Of a DNA stretch of 64,000 nt, positions 32,708 to 42,054 are shown one piece after another. The stretch lies in NCBI RefSeq assembly GCF_047314965.1, contig NZ_JBLBVK010000057.1, positions 62,001-126,000 on the forward strand, given 5' to 3'. The notes below the pieces were generated by a model. That model was not told the DNA's origin. It worked only from the letters and a program-made list of their open reading frames with translations, and made no database searches. The stretch is from JAVJUV01 sp047314965 (lineage in GTDB: Bacteria; Pseudomonadota; Alphaproteobacteria; Rhodobacterales; Rhodobacteraceae). Position numbers and translations under genes: made by a program. Each line of letters begins with the position of its first letter. Within the stretch, counting starts at the first letter, position 1.

Positions 32708-35234
32708 TGACGATGCGGCCCGGCACGACGATCAGCTTCTTGGGCTGACCACCGGCCAGCGCCTTGACCACAGCATCGTCGGCCAGCACCAGCTTTTCAA
32801 CCGCGTCCTTCGCCAGGTCCTTGGCCACGGTGATCTCGGATCGCCGCTTGCCGTTGATCTGGATCGGGAGCGTCACTGTATCCTCGACCAGCATCGCCTC
32901 GTCGGCCTTGGGCCAGGATGCGTCCGCGATCAGCCCTTCGGCCCCCTGCATCGCCCAGACTTCTTCGGCCAGGTGCGGGGTCATCGGCGACATCAACTGC
33001 GCAAGCGTCAGGATCGCCTGGCGGCGCGCGGCATGCGAAGCCTTTGATTTTGCAAGCGTGTTGGTGAAGGCATAGAGCTTGGCGATGGCCGCGTTGAAGC
33101 CGAAACTGTCGATGCCCATCGTCACGTCGTGGATCGCCCGGTGCATTTCCTTCAAGAGCGCCTCGTCGTCCGAACCGGTGTCGCCGCCTTCGGCGATTTC
33201 GGCCGAAATGCGATGGACGCGGGCGAGGTGCTTGAAGGCGGCCTCGGCGCCGGCGGAGGTCCACTCGACGTCACGCTCCGGCGGAGAATCGCTCAGCACG
33301 AACCAGCGCGCGGTGTCGGCGCCGTAGCGGTCGATGATGGCGACGGGGTCGACGACGTTGTTCTTGGACTTCGACATCTTGGCCGAGGGGATGATCTGAA
33401 CCTCGGTCCCGTCCTTCAGGAAGCCCTTGCCGTCGCGCAGTTCGACATCCTCGGGGTAGTGATAGACCGGGCGGCCCTTTTCGTCGGTGGTCTGGTAGAT
33501 CGCGTGGGTGACCATGCCCTGGGTGAAGAGCGCGTCGAACGGCTCCTTGGCGCTTTCGGGCAGGTGGCCGCAGATGTGCATCGCGCGGGCGAAGAAGCGC
33601 GAATACAGGAGGTGCAGGATCGCGTGTTCGATCCCGCCGATATACTGGTCGACGTTCATCCAGTAGGCGACGTCGTCGGCATCGGTGGGCGTCTGGGCCT
33701 GCGGGCAGGTGAAGCGCGCATAGTACCAGGACGAATCGACGAAGGTGTCCATCGTATCGGTTTCGCGGCGGGCCGGCTTGCCGCAGGACGGGCAGGGCAC
33801 ATCGCGCCAGGTGGGATGGCGATCCAGCGGGTTGCCGGGCTGATCGAAAGAGACGTCGTCGGGCAGGCGAACCGGCAGGTTCTCCTTCCGCTCGGGTACC
33901 ACGCCACAGGTGTCGCAATGGACGACCGGGATCGGGCAGCCCCAGTAACGCTGGCGGGACAGGCCCCAGTCGCGCAGGCGGAACTTGGTGACGCCTGTGC
34001 CCCATCCGCCCTTTTCGGCGAAGTCGATGGTGGCGTCGATGGCCTCTTGCCCCGTGGCCACGTCGAGATCGGCGAAATGATCGATCCATTTCACCTTTTC
34101 CGTCTTCGGAGGAACGAAGGCTTCGGTCTGGACCGGGGCGGGGTTGTCGAGCGCCTGGAACGTGTCGATGACCGGCAGGCCGTATTTCCGGCAGAAGTCG
34201 AGGTCGCGTTGATCATGCGCAGGGCAGCCGAAGATGGCGCCCGTGCCGTAATCCATCAGGATGAAATTTGCGATCCAGACGGGCAGTTCCCAAGACGGGT
34301 CAAGGGGATGCCGCACGGTCAGGCCGGTGTCGAATCCCAGTTTCTCGGCTTTCTCCAGCGCCTCCTCCGTGGTGCCGCCCTTCTGGCAGGCAGCGCGGAA
34401 GGCGGCGACGTCCGGGTTTGTCTCGGCGAGTTGTTTCGCCAGCGGATGATCCGGCGAGATGCCCACGAAAGACGCGCCCATCAGCGTGTCGGGTCGCGTG
34501 GTGTAAACCTCGATCTCACCGCCATCCGTGCGTTCGAACGAGAATTGCAGGCCACGCGACTTGCCGATCCAGTTCTGCTGCATCAGCTTCACTTTCGCCG
34601 GCCAGTCGTCCAGACCGTCGATCGCGTCCAGGAGTTCCTCGGCGAAGTCGCTGATCTTGAAGAACCACTGGGTCAGCTCGCGCCGTTCCACCTCGGCGCC
34701 CGACCGCCAGCCCTTGCCGTCGATCACCTGTTCGTTCGCCAGAACGGTCATGTCGACCGGGTCCCAGTTCACCACCGCGTTCCGGCGATAGACCAGGCCC
34801 TTTTCCATGAAGTCGATGAACATGGACTGCTGCTGGCCGTAGTACTCGGGATCGCAGGTCGCGAACATGCGCGACCAGTCCAGCGAGAAGCCGAGCGGCT
34901 TCATCTGGTTCACCATCGTATCGATGTTGTCGTACGTCCAAGTCTTGGGATGGCCTCCGCTGGCCATCGCGGCGTTCTCGGCCGGCATTCCGAAGGCGTC
35001 GAATCCCATCGGGTGCAGAACATTGTGCCCGGTTGCCCGCTTGTAACGCGCAACCACGTCGCCCATCGTGTAGTTCCGCACGTGCCCGATATGGATGCGG
35101 CCCGACGGATAGGGGAACATCTCCAGCACATAATACTTGGGCCGCGTCTCGTCCCGCGTCGCACGAAAAGTCAGCGCCTTGTCCCAGGCGGCCTGCCACT
35201 TCGGTTCGATTTCTTTCGTGTCGTAACGGGACAT
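32694..35234 (-). CDS. leuS: Leucine--tRNA ligase
   Basis: Charges tRNA-Leu. The 846-residue class I synthetase has HIGH at residues 48-51 (GRIHIGHVRNYT) and KMSKS at about 618-622. The CP1 editing domain lies between them, with the threonine-rich TTRPDTLMGASF, and a zinc-ribbon-like CDTC...CPSCG region follows. The C-terminal QINGKRRSEITV is the tRNA-binding end. It is first in the leuS-lptE-holA-GST operon. The hairpin at 35259 separates it from the DUF3576 gene upstream. Confidence 0.97.
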   Translation of the reverse strand: MSRYDTKEIEPKWQAAWDKALTFRATRDETRPKYYVLEMFPYPSGRIHIGHVRNYTMGDVVARYKRATGHNVLHPMGFDAFGMPAENAAMASGGHPKTWTYDNIDTMVNQMKPLGFSLDWSRMFATCDPEYYGQQQSMFIDFMEKGLVYRRNAVVNWDPVDMTVLANEQVIDGKGWRSGAEVERRELTQWFFKISDFAEELLDAIDGLDDWPAKVKLMQQNWIGKSRGLQFSFERTDGGEIEVYTTRPDTLMGASFVGISPDHPLAKQLAETNPDVAAFRAACQKGGTTEEALEKAEKLGFDTGLTVRHPLDPSWELPVWIANFILMDYGTGAIFGCPAHDQRDLDFCRKYGLPVIDTFQALDNPAPVQTEAFVPPKTEKVKWIDHFADLDVATGQEAIDATIDFAEKGGWGTGVTKFRLRDWGLSRQRYWGCPIPVVHCDTCGVVPERKENLPVRLPDDVSFDQPGNPLDRHPTWRDVPCPSCGKPARRETDTMDTFVDSSWYYARFTCPQAQTPTDADDVAYWMNVDQYIGGIEHAILHLLYSRFFARAMHICGHLPESAKEPFDALFTQGMVTHAIYQTTDEKGRPVYHYPEDVELRDGKGFLKDGTEVQIIPSAKMSKSKNNVVDPVAIIDRYGADTARWFVLSDSPPERDVEWTSAGAEAAFKHLARVHRISAEIAEGGDTGSDDEALLKEMHRAIHDVTMGIDSFGFNAAIAKLYAFTNTLAKSKASHAARRQAILTLAQLMSPMTPHLAEEVWAMQGAEGLIADASWPKADEAMLVEDTVTLPIQINGKRRSEITVAKDLAKDAVEKLVLADDAVVKALAGGQPKKLIVVPGRIVNVVV

Positions 35235-35258
35235 GTGTCGGGTCCTCTGGATGCGAAA

Positions 35259-35280
35259 AGGCCGGGCGTGGGCCCGGCCT
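35259..35280 (-). terminator. Intrinsic terminator between the DUF3576 gene and leuS
   Basis: Arms AGGCCGGGC and GCCCGGCCT with a four-base loop form a strong stem. On the minus strand it is followed by TTTTCGC, so it ends the DUF3576 transcript before the leuS start, 25 bp away. The T run is short. Confidence 0.7.
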
Positions 35281-35308
35281 GCGTCTTAGTCGGGCTTGGG
35301 CCGGAGAT

Positions 35309-35833
35309 CTAGAGTCCGAGGTCGCGGATGCGCAGCTGGCGCGCACGGGTCAGGATCGCATCCTCCACCGCGCGAACGGTTTCGGCGGACGCGGGGCCGG
35401 ACCGGGTGGCCAGCGCCACGTTCAGAGAGCGGGCTTCAAGGGCCGGGTCACGAACATATATCGTGGCGCGATACGCGCGCCCGCCACCCGGCGGCGTGCC
35501 GTACCCGGTCACGATCACGCCCGAGAACGGATCGGCGGACTGGATCGGCAAAAAGTTCAGGACGTCGAGCGAGGCGTTCCAGATGTACTTGTTCACCTCG
35601 AGAGTGGTGTTCGGATCGTCGACATTGGTGAAAAGGTCGAACATGGTCGATTCCCTTTTCTCGCCCAACGTATCCGATTCGAGGCTTTCTCGGAGCGCTT
35701 CGTCGGATGCCGCGGCGGATCTCTCACCGTCTGTCCGAACCAGGTTTCCGATCCGGCTACAAGACGCCAATGTGAGCCCAAGCGCCAAGATGATGACGGC
35801 GCGTGTCACTGTTCCCCTGGCGGATGCCCCCAT
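35309..35833 (-). CDS. DUF3576 lipoprotein
   Basis: A 174-residue exported lipoprotein. The N-terminus MGASARGTVTRAVIILALGL leads to a lipobox LASC (Cys25). The mature part has STMFDLF, NKYIWNASLDVLNFLPI and a DPFSGVIVTGYG motif of the DUF3576 family, which is common before leuS in alphaproteobacteria. It may act in outer-membrane assembly, given the lptE neighbour, but this is inference. ATG 35833 is chosen because it directly precedes the signal sequence. Confidence 0.85.
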   Translation of the reverse strand: MGASARGTVTRAVIILALGLTLASCSRIGNLVRTDGERSAAASDEALRESLESDTLGEKRESTMFDLFTNVDDPNTTLEVNKYIWNASLDVLNFLPIQSADPFSGVIVTGYGTPPGGGRAYRATIYVRDPALEARSLNVALATRSGPASAETVRAVEDAILTRARQLRIRDLGL

Positions 35834-36076
35834 GTGCCTGTCCTTCCTTGGCTTTTGCGCATGAGTATCCGACGCGCCTGAGTGTCTCAAGGGTTTTCCG
35901 GCCTGGACGGCGCGGCGCTGCCGGAACACACTGTGGCAAAGCTGCACCATCCGTTATGGAGTCTCCCGCCGTGACGGGGGGGCGACTTGCAATCCAGAGG
36001 TGTTGGAGTGAAACACATGTCAATCAGTTCGGTGCGACCGATCTGAGACGCACCTTTTACACACGAGGGAAAAACG

Positions 36077-36934
36077 ATGAAAAAGGTTCTTCTGGCTTCG
36101 ACCGCTCTGGTCCTGTCGGCTGGCGTCGCTGCCGCTGACGTTTCTGTAGGCGGCGACGGCCGCATGGGTATTGTCAGCCTTAATGGCGCTGACGTTAGCT
36201 TCACCAGCCGTATCCGCATCAGCTTCTCCGCTTCGGGCGAAACCGACGGCGGCCTGGCATTCGGCGGCTCGATCCGCGCTGACAACGCAAGCACCGTTGA
36301 CGGTGGCGGCGACGTTGGCACCGCTGGTTCCGTCTTCGTCGAAGGCGCTTTCGGCAAGCTCTCCATGGGCGACGTTTCCGGTGCTCCGGAAGCCGCTGTT
36401 GGCGACCTTTCGGGCGTTGGCCTGACCGGTCTGGGCGACTTCAACGAAATGGTCTACCTGTCCAACAGCGACCGTCCGGCGGCTCGCTGGGACTATTCGA
36501 TGGGCGACCTTGGTCTGCACGTGTCGGCTGACAACCCCGGCCCGGCTGGCGATCAGGCTTACGGCGTTGCCGTGACCTACGCCATGGGCGACATCTCCAT
36601 GGGCCTCGGCTACGAATCCGTGGGTTCGTCTGACCACATCATCGGTGGCGTTTCGGCCGGCTTCGGCGACGCGACCGTCAAGGTCATCTACGGCACCGCC
36701 GATCTGGCTGGCGTCGACTTCGACCAGTATGGCGCTTCGCTCGACTACGTCTTCGGCGCTGCGACCGTGACCGCTTTCTACACGAAAGCTGAGCTCGGTG
36801 GCGTGTCCGGCGACGCTTACGGCATCGGTGCTGCCTATGACCTGGGCGGCGGTGCATCGCTCAAGGGCGGTATCGTCGACGGCGACGCTCTGACCGACGC
36901 TTCGTACGACTTCGGTATCTCGATGTCCTTCTAA
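36077..36934 (+). CDS. Outer-membrane porin (Gram-negative porin family)
   Basis: A 285-residue trimer-type porin with a signal peptide (MKKVLLASTALVLSAGVAAA) and an alternating, Gly/Asp-rich beta-barrel sequence ending in a terminal Phe (SMSF), the usual signal for insertion by BamA. Repeated strands such as FTSRIRISFSASGE and the loop after DVSGAPEAA match the Rhodobacter porin fold. It has its own promoter in the 243-bp gap, a GAGGG ribosome site and a strong terminator, so it is probably a highly expressed monocistronic gene. Codon use is markedly biased to GGC/GTC/ACC. Confidence 0.92.
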   Translation: MKKVLLASTALVLSAGVAAADVSVGGDGRMGIVSLNGADVSFTSRIRISFSASGETDGGLAFGGSIRADNASTVDGGGDVGTAGSVFVEGAFGKLSMGDVSGAPEAAVGDLSGVGLTGLGDFNEMVYLSNSDRPAARWDYSMGDLGLHVSADNPGPAGDQAYGVAVTYAMGDISMGLGYESVGSSDHIIGGVSAGFGDATVKVIYGTADLAGVDFDQYGASLDYVFGAATVTAFYTKAELGGVSGDAYGIGAAYDLGGGASLKGGIVDGDALTDASYDFGISMSF

Positions 36935-36958
36935 TCCCAACGGGATTGGTTGAACGGG

Positions 36959-36993
36959 AAGAGCGGGCCTTGCGCCCGCTCTTTTCTTTTTTG
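36959..36993 (+). terminator. Intrinsic terminator of the porin gene
   Basis: AAGAGCGGGC and GCCCGCTCTT pair around a 5-base loop, followed by TTTTCTTTTTTG on the plus strand. It lies 25 bp after the porin stop and before the YggS gene, a strong Rho-independent terminator. Confidence 0.9.
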
Positions 36994-37016
36994 TCGGACG
37001 GGTTAGAACCCCGTCC

Positions 37017-37670
37017 ATGAGCCTCTCTGACATCAAGACCCGCATCGAAGCCGCCGCCGCCCGCCACGGGCGCGATCCGGCTGACATCACCCTGATCGCC
37101 GTCTCGAAGGTCCAGCCGCTGGACCGCGTCGAAGCTGCGCTGGAAGCGGGGCACCGCATCTTTGGCGAGAACCGGGTGCAGGAGGCGCAGGGCAAGTGGC
37201 CCGGTTTCCGGGAACGATTCGACGGGATCGAACTGCACCTGATCGGCCCGCTGCAAACCAACAAGGCCCGCGCGGCGATGGACCTGTTCGACGTCATTCA
37301 CACGGTCGACCGGGTGAAGCTGGCTCACACCATCGCACGGATCGCGGAAGAGACCGGGCACTGCCCCGATATCTTCGTGCAGGTGAATACCGGCGACGAG
37401 AGCCAGAAGGCGGGATGTTCCATCGACGAGGCGGATGCTCTGGTGGCCGAGTGCCGGGCGCTGGGCCTGCCCCTTAAGGGGCTGATGTGCATCCCCCCGG
37501 TAGACGAGGCGCCGAGCCTCCATTTCGCGCTTCTGGCGAAGATCGCAGGGCGCAATGGGCTGACGGGCCTGTCGATGGGGATGAGTGGCGATTTCGAGGA
37601 GGCCATCGCCCAGGGCGCGACCCATGTGCGGGTGGGTTCGGCCATTTTCGGCGCGCGCGACTACGGCTGA
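37017..37670 (+). CDS. YggS/PROSC family pyridoxal phosphate homeostasis protein
   Basis: A 217-residue PLP-binding barrel protein that buffers PLP and influences amino acid and 2-ketobutyrate metabolism. The PLP lysine is in LIAVSKVQP (Lys33 region), followed by FGENRVQEAQ, LHLIGPLQTNKA, SVD/HTVDRVKLA and LSMGMSGDFEEAI, all typical of YggS. ATG 37017 lies just after the porin terminator. The stop overlaps the end of the facing transpeptidase gene by 10 bp. Confidence 0.93.
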   Translation: MSLSDIKTRIEAAAARHGRDPADITLIAVSKVQPLDRVEAALEAGHRIFGENRVQEAQGKWPGFRERFDGIELHLIGPLQTNKARAAMDLFDVIHTVDRVKLAHTIARIAEETGHCPDIFVQVNTGDESQKAGCSIDEADALVAECRALGLPLKGLMCIPPVDEAPSLHFALLAKIAGRNGLTGLSMGMSGDFEEAIAQGATHVRVGSAIFGARDYG

Positions 37671-38149
37671 GGCCGGACGATCAGCCGGGTGTCATAGCCG
37701 ATCCGCGTTGCGATCCAGGCCAGGTGGTCCGCGCGAAGCGCTACGCATCCCTCGGTCGGCGCTCCGGGGCGCCGCCAGCGATGCATGAAAATCGCCGAGC
37801 CGCGTCCGCGTTCCGCATAGGGCCAGTTCCAGTCGGTCAGAATCACGAGGTCGTACAGGGGATCGGCGCGTCTCAGCCGTTCGTGCGAGGCCGAAAAGGG
37901 CGCGCGGACCATCAGGTTATAGTCCTCGTGCGCGGGATCGTCGCACCAGAGATCTCCGAGGCGGATCGGCACCGCCCAGTCCGTCGGGCGCGCCATCCGG
38001 TCCGGACGGTAGAGCATGCCGACGATCCGGTGAATGCCGGCGGGCGTGGCGCCATCGCCCTCGCGCTTGGCATCGCTGACGCCGCCGCGCCCGATCGTGC
38101 AGGGGAACCGGCGGCCGTGGAACAGGAGTCCACCGGGGTTCAGGACCAT
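37661..38149 (-). CDS. L,D-transpeptidase YkuD family protein
   Basis: A 162-residue protein with the YkuD catalytic motif: His in IFMHRW followed by GAPTEGCVAL with the nucleophilic Cys. Such enzymes form 3-3 peptidoglycan cross-links or attach proteins to the wall. The ATG at 38149 begins directly with the domain and no clear signal peptide is seen. The family also has cytosolic or unannotated members, so localisation is uncertain. A repeat element sits right upstream, between it and ribA. Confidence 0.85.
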   Translation of the reverse strand: MVLNPGGLLFHGRRFPCTIGRGGVSDAKREGDGATPAGIHRIVGMLYRPDRMARPTDWAVPIRLGDLWCDDPAHEDYNLMVRAPFSASHERLRRADPLYDLVILTDWNWPYAERGRGSAIFMHRWRRPGAPTEGCVALRADHLAWIATRIGYDTRLIVRPQP

Positions 38150-38154
38150 GTCAT

Positions 38155-38223
38155 TTCTTCCTGGCGCAAATACGGCGGGGGTCCGGGGGCAGAGCCCCCG
38201 GCCGGTCGGCGGCGCAGCCGCCG
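38155..38223 (+). repeat. Dispersed intergenic repeat, copy 1 (two tandem hairpins)
   Basis: The sequence runs TTCTTCCTGGC..AAATA..GGCGGGGG-TCC-GGGGGC-AGA-GCCCCC, matching in order the reverse complement of the element at 45856-45917. The first hairpin is CCGGGGGC/GCCCCCGG (38183-38201) and a second one, CGGCGGC/GCCGCCG, follows at 38207-38223. It fills the ribA-to-ykuD gap. Confidence 0.7.
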
Positions 38224-38229
38224 ATACCG

Positions 38230-39306
38230 TCAAAGGATATGCCCCGACTTCTTCGCCTTCACATCGAGATATCTTTCGTTCAGCGGGTTGAGACCGACCT
38301 TCAGCGGCACGCGCTCGGCCACAGCGATGCCCTGCGCTTCCATCATGCGTACCTTGGCCGGGTTGTTCGTCAACAGACGCACCGCGTTGAAGCCCAGCCT
38401 TTTCAGGATGTCCGCTCCGACGCGGAAATCGCGCTCGTCATCCTCGAAGCCCAGCCGGTGGTTCGCCTCGACCGTGTCGAAGCCCTGGTCCTGCAGCGCA
38501 TAGGCGCGCATCTTGTTGGCCAGCCCGATGCCCCTGCCTTCCTGGTTCAGGTACAGAAGTACCCCCGCGCCTTCCTCGCCCATCTGCCGGAGCGCGGTCT
38601 GCAACTGAGCGCCGCAGTCGCATTTCAGCGAGCCCAGCACGTCGCCGGTGAAACAGGCCGAGTGCAGCCGTGCCAGAACCGGCCTGTCCCGGGGGGGCCG
38701 GCCGATCTCGCAGACATAGTGCTCCTCTCCTCCGTCCTCGGGCCGGAAGACATGCACGCGCCCGGCCTCCGACACGCCCAGCGGAACGCGCCCGGTCACG
38801 ACGGCCTTGTGCGCGGTCGGGGCCTGCAGAAGATGGGCGACATCCTTGGCCTTCAACCATGTGAGGCCTTCGGGAATCCCTCCCTTCGCCTCGGTCACCA
38901 GGGCGGCCGGCAGCAGATGCGCGGATTTCGCCAGCCCGATGGCCAGGCGGTGCAGGTCGGCGGACCCCTCGCGCGCGCTTTCGAACGGGCCTTTCATGGG
39001 CGTTGCCAGATCGTCCTTGGGGTCGGCGGCGGCGCGAATCCAGTCGGCCTTTGCCGCGGGGGGCAGCACCAGTCGCGCCACATCGCCGTCGTAAGCGCGC
39101 GCGCGCAGCGTTTCCGCACGCCGCGCGGTGATCGCCAGAACCGATGGTCCGATGCCGATGATATCGCGAAGGCGATCCTCGGACAGCCCTTCGGCGGCTG
39201 TCACCAGCACCTTCTCCCCGGCGCTCTCCAGCACGACCGGCAGGCCAAGCCTGAGGTCGGTGCGCGCGCGGGCCAGCGTTTCGGCCGGTGTCGGGATCAG
39301 GGACAT
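38230..39306 (-). CDS. ribA: GTP cyclohydrolase II with extra N-terminal domain
   Basis: First committed enzyme of riboflavin synthesis. The C-terminal half is a typical RibA: zinc site C-x10-C-x-C in CFTGDVLGSLKCDCG, then LLYLNQEGRGIGLANK, LGFEDDERDF and RLLTNNPAKV. The first 150 residues are an extra domain that has no RibB active-site motifs, as in other Rhodobacterales RibA proteins of about 350-370 residues. ATG 39306 is selected since it starts the family-like MSLIPTP. The 159-bp gap to the response regulator is shared and divergent. Confidence 0.9.
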   Translation of the reverse strand: MSLIPTPAETLARARTDLRLGLPVVLESAGEKVLVTAAEGLSEDRLRDIIGIGPSVLAITARRAETLRARAYDGDVARLVLPPAAKADWIRAAADPKDDLATPMKGPFESAREGSADLHRLAIGLAKSAHLLPAALVTEAKGGIPEGLTWLKAKDVAHLLQAPTAHKAVVTGRVPLGVSEAGRVHVFRPEDGGEEHYVCEIGRPPRDRPVLARLHSACFTGDVLGSLKCDCGAQLQTALRQMGEEGAGVLLYLNQEGRGIGLANKMRAYALQDQGFDTVEANHRLGFEDDERDFRVGADILKRLGFNAVRLLTNNPAKVRMMEAQGIAVAERVPLKVGLNPLNERYLDVKAKKSGHIL

Positions 39307-39465
39307 TGCGTTATGGTTCCTTTTCGCCCTTCCCCTGTAGCCAGCTTTGCAAGGATTTGAAACATTTGCCGCGCATCCGACACGAGCGCGTGAAGTGTTG
39401 CAGCAATTCTTGTAGAGCGCGATCCACAGGCGCATCTGACCCGTAACGGGGTTATGGAGGATATC

Positions 39466-40155
39466 ATGGCTCAGAACCTGAAGAAGATTTTGCTGGTCGA
39501 TGACGATGACGATCTGCGCGAAGCGCTGGGCGAGCAGTTGATCATGACCGAGGATTTCGATGTTTTCGAGGCCGGAAGCGGCGCGGAGGCGATGGAGAAG
39601 GTCCGTCAGGGCATCTACGATCTGGTGATCCTTGACGTCGGCCTGCCTGATACCGATGGCCGGGAACTGTGCCGCGTGCTTCGGAAACACGGCGTGAAGT
39701 GCCCTGTTTTGATGCTGACAGGACATGATTCGGACGCCGACACCATTCTGGGGCTCGATGCGGGCGCGAATGACTATGTGACCAAGCCGTTCAAGTTCCC
39801 GGTGCTACTGGCTCGGATTCGCGCCCAGTTGCGGCAGCACGAACAGTCGGAAGACGCCGTCTTCCAGCTTGGGCCCTACACCTTCCAGCCTGCGCAGAAG
39901 ATGTTGATAACAGAGGATGAAAAGAAGATTCGTCTGACCGAGAAGGAGACGAATATCCTGAAGTTCCTCTATCGCGCCAGCGAGGGCGTGGTGGCCCGCG
40001 ACGTGCTTTTGCACGAAGTCTGGGGCTACAACGCGGGTGTCACAACTCACACACTCGAGACACATATTTACCGGCTGCGACAAAAAATCGAGCCAGACCC
40101 CTCGAATGCGCGTTTACTAGTAACCGAGTCGGGTGGCTATCGACTGGTCGCTTGA
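39466..40155 (+). CDS. OmpR-family response regulator transcription factor
   Basis: A 229-residue two-domain regulator. The receiver has DDDDD at 12-16, phosphoacceptor Asp in VILDVGLPD, Thr in MLTGHD and Lys in TKPFKFP. The C-terminal winged helix has LTEKETNILKFLYR, LLHEVWGYN and THTLETHIYRLRQKIEP. It resembles the essential CenR-like regulators of alphaproteobacteria, but I would not name it on that basis. ATG 39466 (MAQNLKK) is preferred to 39454 because GGAGG precedes it. No kinase is adjacent. Confidence 0.92.
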   Translation: MAQNLKKILLVDDDDDLREALGEQLIMTEDFDVFEAGSGAEAMEKVRQGIYDLVILDVGLPDTDGRELCRVLRKHGVKCPVLMLTGHDSDADTILGLDAGANDYVTKPFKFPVLLARIRAQLRQHEQSEDAVFQLGPYTFQPAQKMLITEDEKKIRLTEKETNILKFLYRASEGVVARDVLLHEVWGYNAGVTTHTLETHIYRLRQKIEPDPSNARLLVTESGGYRLVA

Positions 40156-40265
40156 CCCGTTTTGACTTGATCCGGATCAATTTCACCAGTTTCGGATCGG
40201 GTTAGACGAAAGTACGGATCCCGTTTCCATGTCCGGGTTATGGCATGGTACCTCCCTGTTGGACT

Positions 40266-40293
40266 GACCGGGCCTTGTGCCCGGTCTTTTTTT
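40266..40293 (+). terminator. Intrinsic terminator of the response regulator gene
   Basis: Arms GACCGGGC and GCCCGGTC with loop CTTGT are followed by TTTTTTT. This is a strong plus-strand Rho-independent terminator 110 bp after the regulator stop. Confidence 0.9.
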
Positions 40294-40343
40294 CCCGGCG
40301 GCGGAGACGGGTGGACGCAGACAGATCCGGGGGAGGTTCGAAC

Positions 40344-40526
40344 ATGGGTTTCGATCTGGCACACGCATTGGTTCCGGCCATCGCGATCGCGGTGATCGTG
40401 CTGGTTCTGGAGGAATGGGCCTATTTCAAGTCGCACTCGAAGCTGATGCGCGCGGTGATCACCGGCGCGGCGGTCTTCGTGCTTCTTCTGGTTCTGAACA
40501 TCTTCTGGCCAAGCCCGGGGTATTGA
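40344..40526 (+). CDS. Small membrane protein
   Basis: A 60-residue protein with a hydrophobic helix at about residues 6-23 (ALVPAIAIAVIVLVLE) and another at 37-54 (AVITGAAVFVLLLVLNIFW), separated by a short charged loop. GGGGGAGG lies eight bases before the ATG, supporting expression. No family is recognised. It follows the response regulator terminator, so it must have its own promoter in the 50 bp between or read through. It ends head to tail with the gene at 40527. Confidence 0.7.
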   Translation: MGFDLAHALVPAIAIAVIVLVLEEWAYFKSHSKLMRAVITGAAVFVLLLVLNIFWPSPGY

Positions 40527-42053
40527 TCACCGGTTGCCGCGTCGGGCCTCTGCGAAATGCCGGTGCTGATGGGCGGCCTGCAGAATCGGCCAGGCATAGC
40601 CGAGGTCCAGCGCATCGCGGGCCGACAGGATGAGGATTCGAGAGGTCAGTTCTTCGTCGCCCAGGCGGTCGGCGGCTTTCAGCAGATGATCGAAATAGAA
40701 GCGTCCTATGCCAGTTCTGTCGGGCACCGGTGCGGCAAGAAGTGCGGTGACCTCGTCTCGAATCGCGGCTTTTTCACTGTCACTCTCGGCCTGATAGGCG
40801 CGGCTGGCGGCACGCGGGGCGCGATACAGCGCCATATCTTCGGATGACAGCGTCCGCTCCACGTGGGCCATTATGAGAGTACGTGCGTCGTCCGGCATCT
40901 CGACACTCATCAGCCGCGTCCAGTCGTCGGGGTCCGGATCGTTGCGTTCCAAGAGCCGGATCGCGGTTTCCGCGTCACCGAACCTCAGATAGTCGCCCGC
41001 AAGATTGGCCGAGGCGGTACCGGCGAACCTTTCTGGCAGGCGGTCAACTGCTTGCTCGGCCAGTTCGAGGGCAGCGCGTTGCTCGTCTTCGGGTGCGTTT
41101 ATGTTGCGGAGAGCGGCGGCAAGCCATGTCGGGTCGAGTTTCTCCGGTTCGGATGTCGTCCGGAATATCATCCTGAGCCTTTCGGTCGCCTCGATGGCCA
41201 CATCGTCAAATCCCAGTTTCGCGGCGGTTCCTGCGACCGTTCGCAGATCCCGTGCCAAGTCTTGTTCCACAGCACGGGCATCGACGCGCGACATTGCGGT
41301 GTCCAGTAGGGCTTTTGCCTCGTCCCTGTTCTCCGAGATTTCCGCCAGACGCAGGATATAGAAGGCAGGGACGTCCGGCATGTTTGCGTAAATCTCCAGT
41401 ACGCGGTCGATGCCGACGATCCTGGCCAGCGTGTCCGAGATGTTGGTGCGTGTCGACTCATCTGCCGGCAGTGTGTCCATGATCGCGCGCGCCGCGTCGT
41501 CTTCGCCGACAAATGCCAGGATTTCGGCTGACAGCAGGCGTTCGTAGCGCCTTTCTCCGATTTCGGTGGCGACCCACCGCAGGACGGCCAGCGTAGTTTC
41601 GTCGGTCGCGGGCTGTAATGGCAGGGACGTGTTTGTCGCCATCATGCCGGACAGTCTCATCAGCGCGGCTGAAACAGCGACGCCGGATATACCGCTTTCG
41701 GCCTGCGCGGTTTCAAGGTCAGCGCCGGCGCGCAGTAAGTCAATCAACCGAAAAGGCGCGACAAGATAGTCGGCTGATCGGCGCGCCTGCGCTTCGGTGA
41801 GACCTTTTGCAAGCTGAAACCTGATTTCAGCCGAGCGGGCTTCATCCAGCCGGCCCAATTGCGCGAGGAGATAGGCGCCGGACAGGTTGGGGTCCGGCGG
41901 ATCGAGTTCCAGAGCCAGCGCGGTCCCGATGTCGGTCAAACAACGGGTGTCAGGCGCGGCATGGCACGCCTCAATCTCGGCATCCGAGACCTGTGCGAAC
42001 GTCGGCTGGGCGAAAATGGCCAGCATCAGGCAGGAAAATGCAATTAATCTCAT
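40527..42053 (-). CDS. Exported helical-repeat protein of unknown function
   Basis: A 508-residue protein with a signal peptide (MRLIAFSCLMLAIFAQPTFAQ) and two Cys near the mature N-terminus (CHAAPDTRC), then a long helical protein rich in Leu/Ala/Glu, resembling TPR/HEAT-like solenoids (for example LAAALRNINAPEDEQRAALE). No named domain is recognised. A 14-bp palindrome lies three bases before its start codon. It is the first gene on this strand upstream of the FDH-associated set at 42.1-45.0 kb and may or may not belong to it. Confidence 0.7.
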   Translation of the reverse strand: MRLIAFSCLMLAIFAQPTFAQVSDAEIEACHAAPDTRCLTDIGTALALELDPPDPNLSGAYLLAQLGRLDEARSAEIRFQLAKGLTEAQARRSADYLVAPFRLIDLLRAGADLETAQAESGISGVAVSAALMRLSGMMATNTSLPLQPATDETTLAVLRWVATEIGERRYERLLSAEILAFVGEDDAARAIMDTLPADESTRTNISDTLARIVGIDRVLEIYANMPDVPAFYILRLAEISENRDEAKALLDTAMSRVDARAVEQDLARDLRTVAGTAAKLGFDDVAIEATERLRMIFRTTSEPEKLDPTWLAAALRNINAPEDEQRAALELAEQAVDRLPERFAGTASANLAGDYLRFGDAETAIRLLERNDPDPDDWTRLMSVEMPDDARTLIMAHVERTLSSEDMALYRAPRAASRAYQAESDSEKAAIRDEVTALLAAPVPDRTGIGRFYFDHLLKAADRLGDEELTSRILILSARDALDLGYAWPILQAAHQHRHFAEARRGNR

Positions 42054-42054
42054 G

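Noticed and set aside
33129..35312. 727-codon plus-strand open frame opposite leuS
   Set aside because: leuS has both synthetase motifs and the editing domain. The opposite frame has no domain, and its composition mirrors leuS codons.
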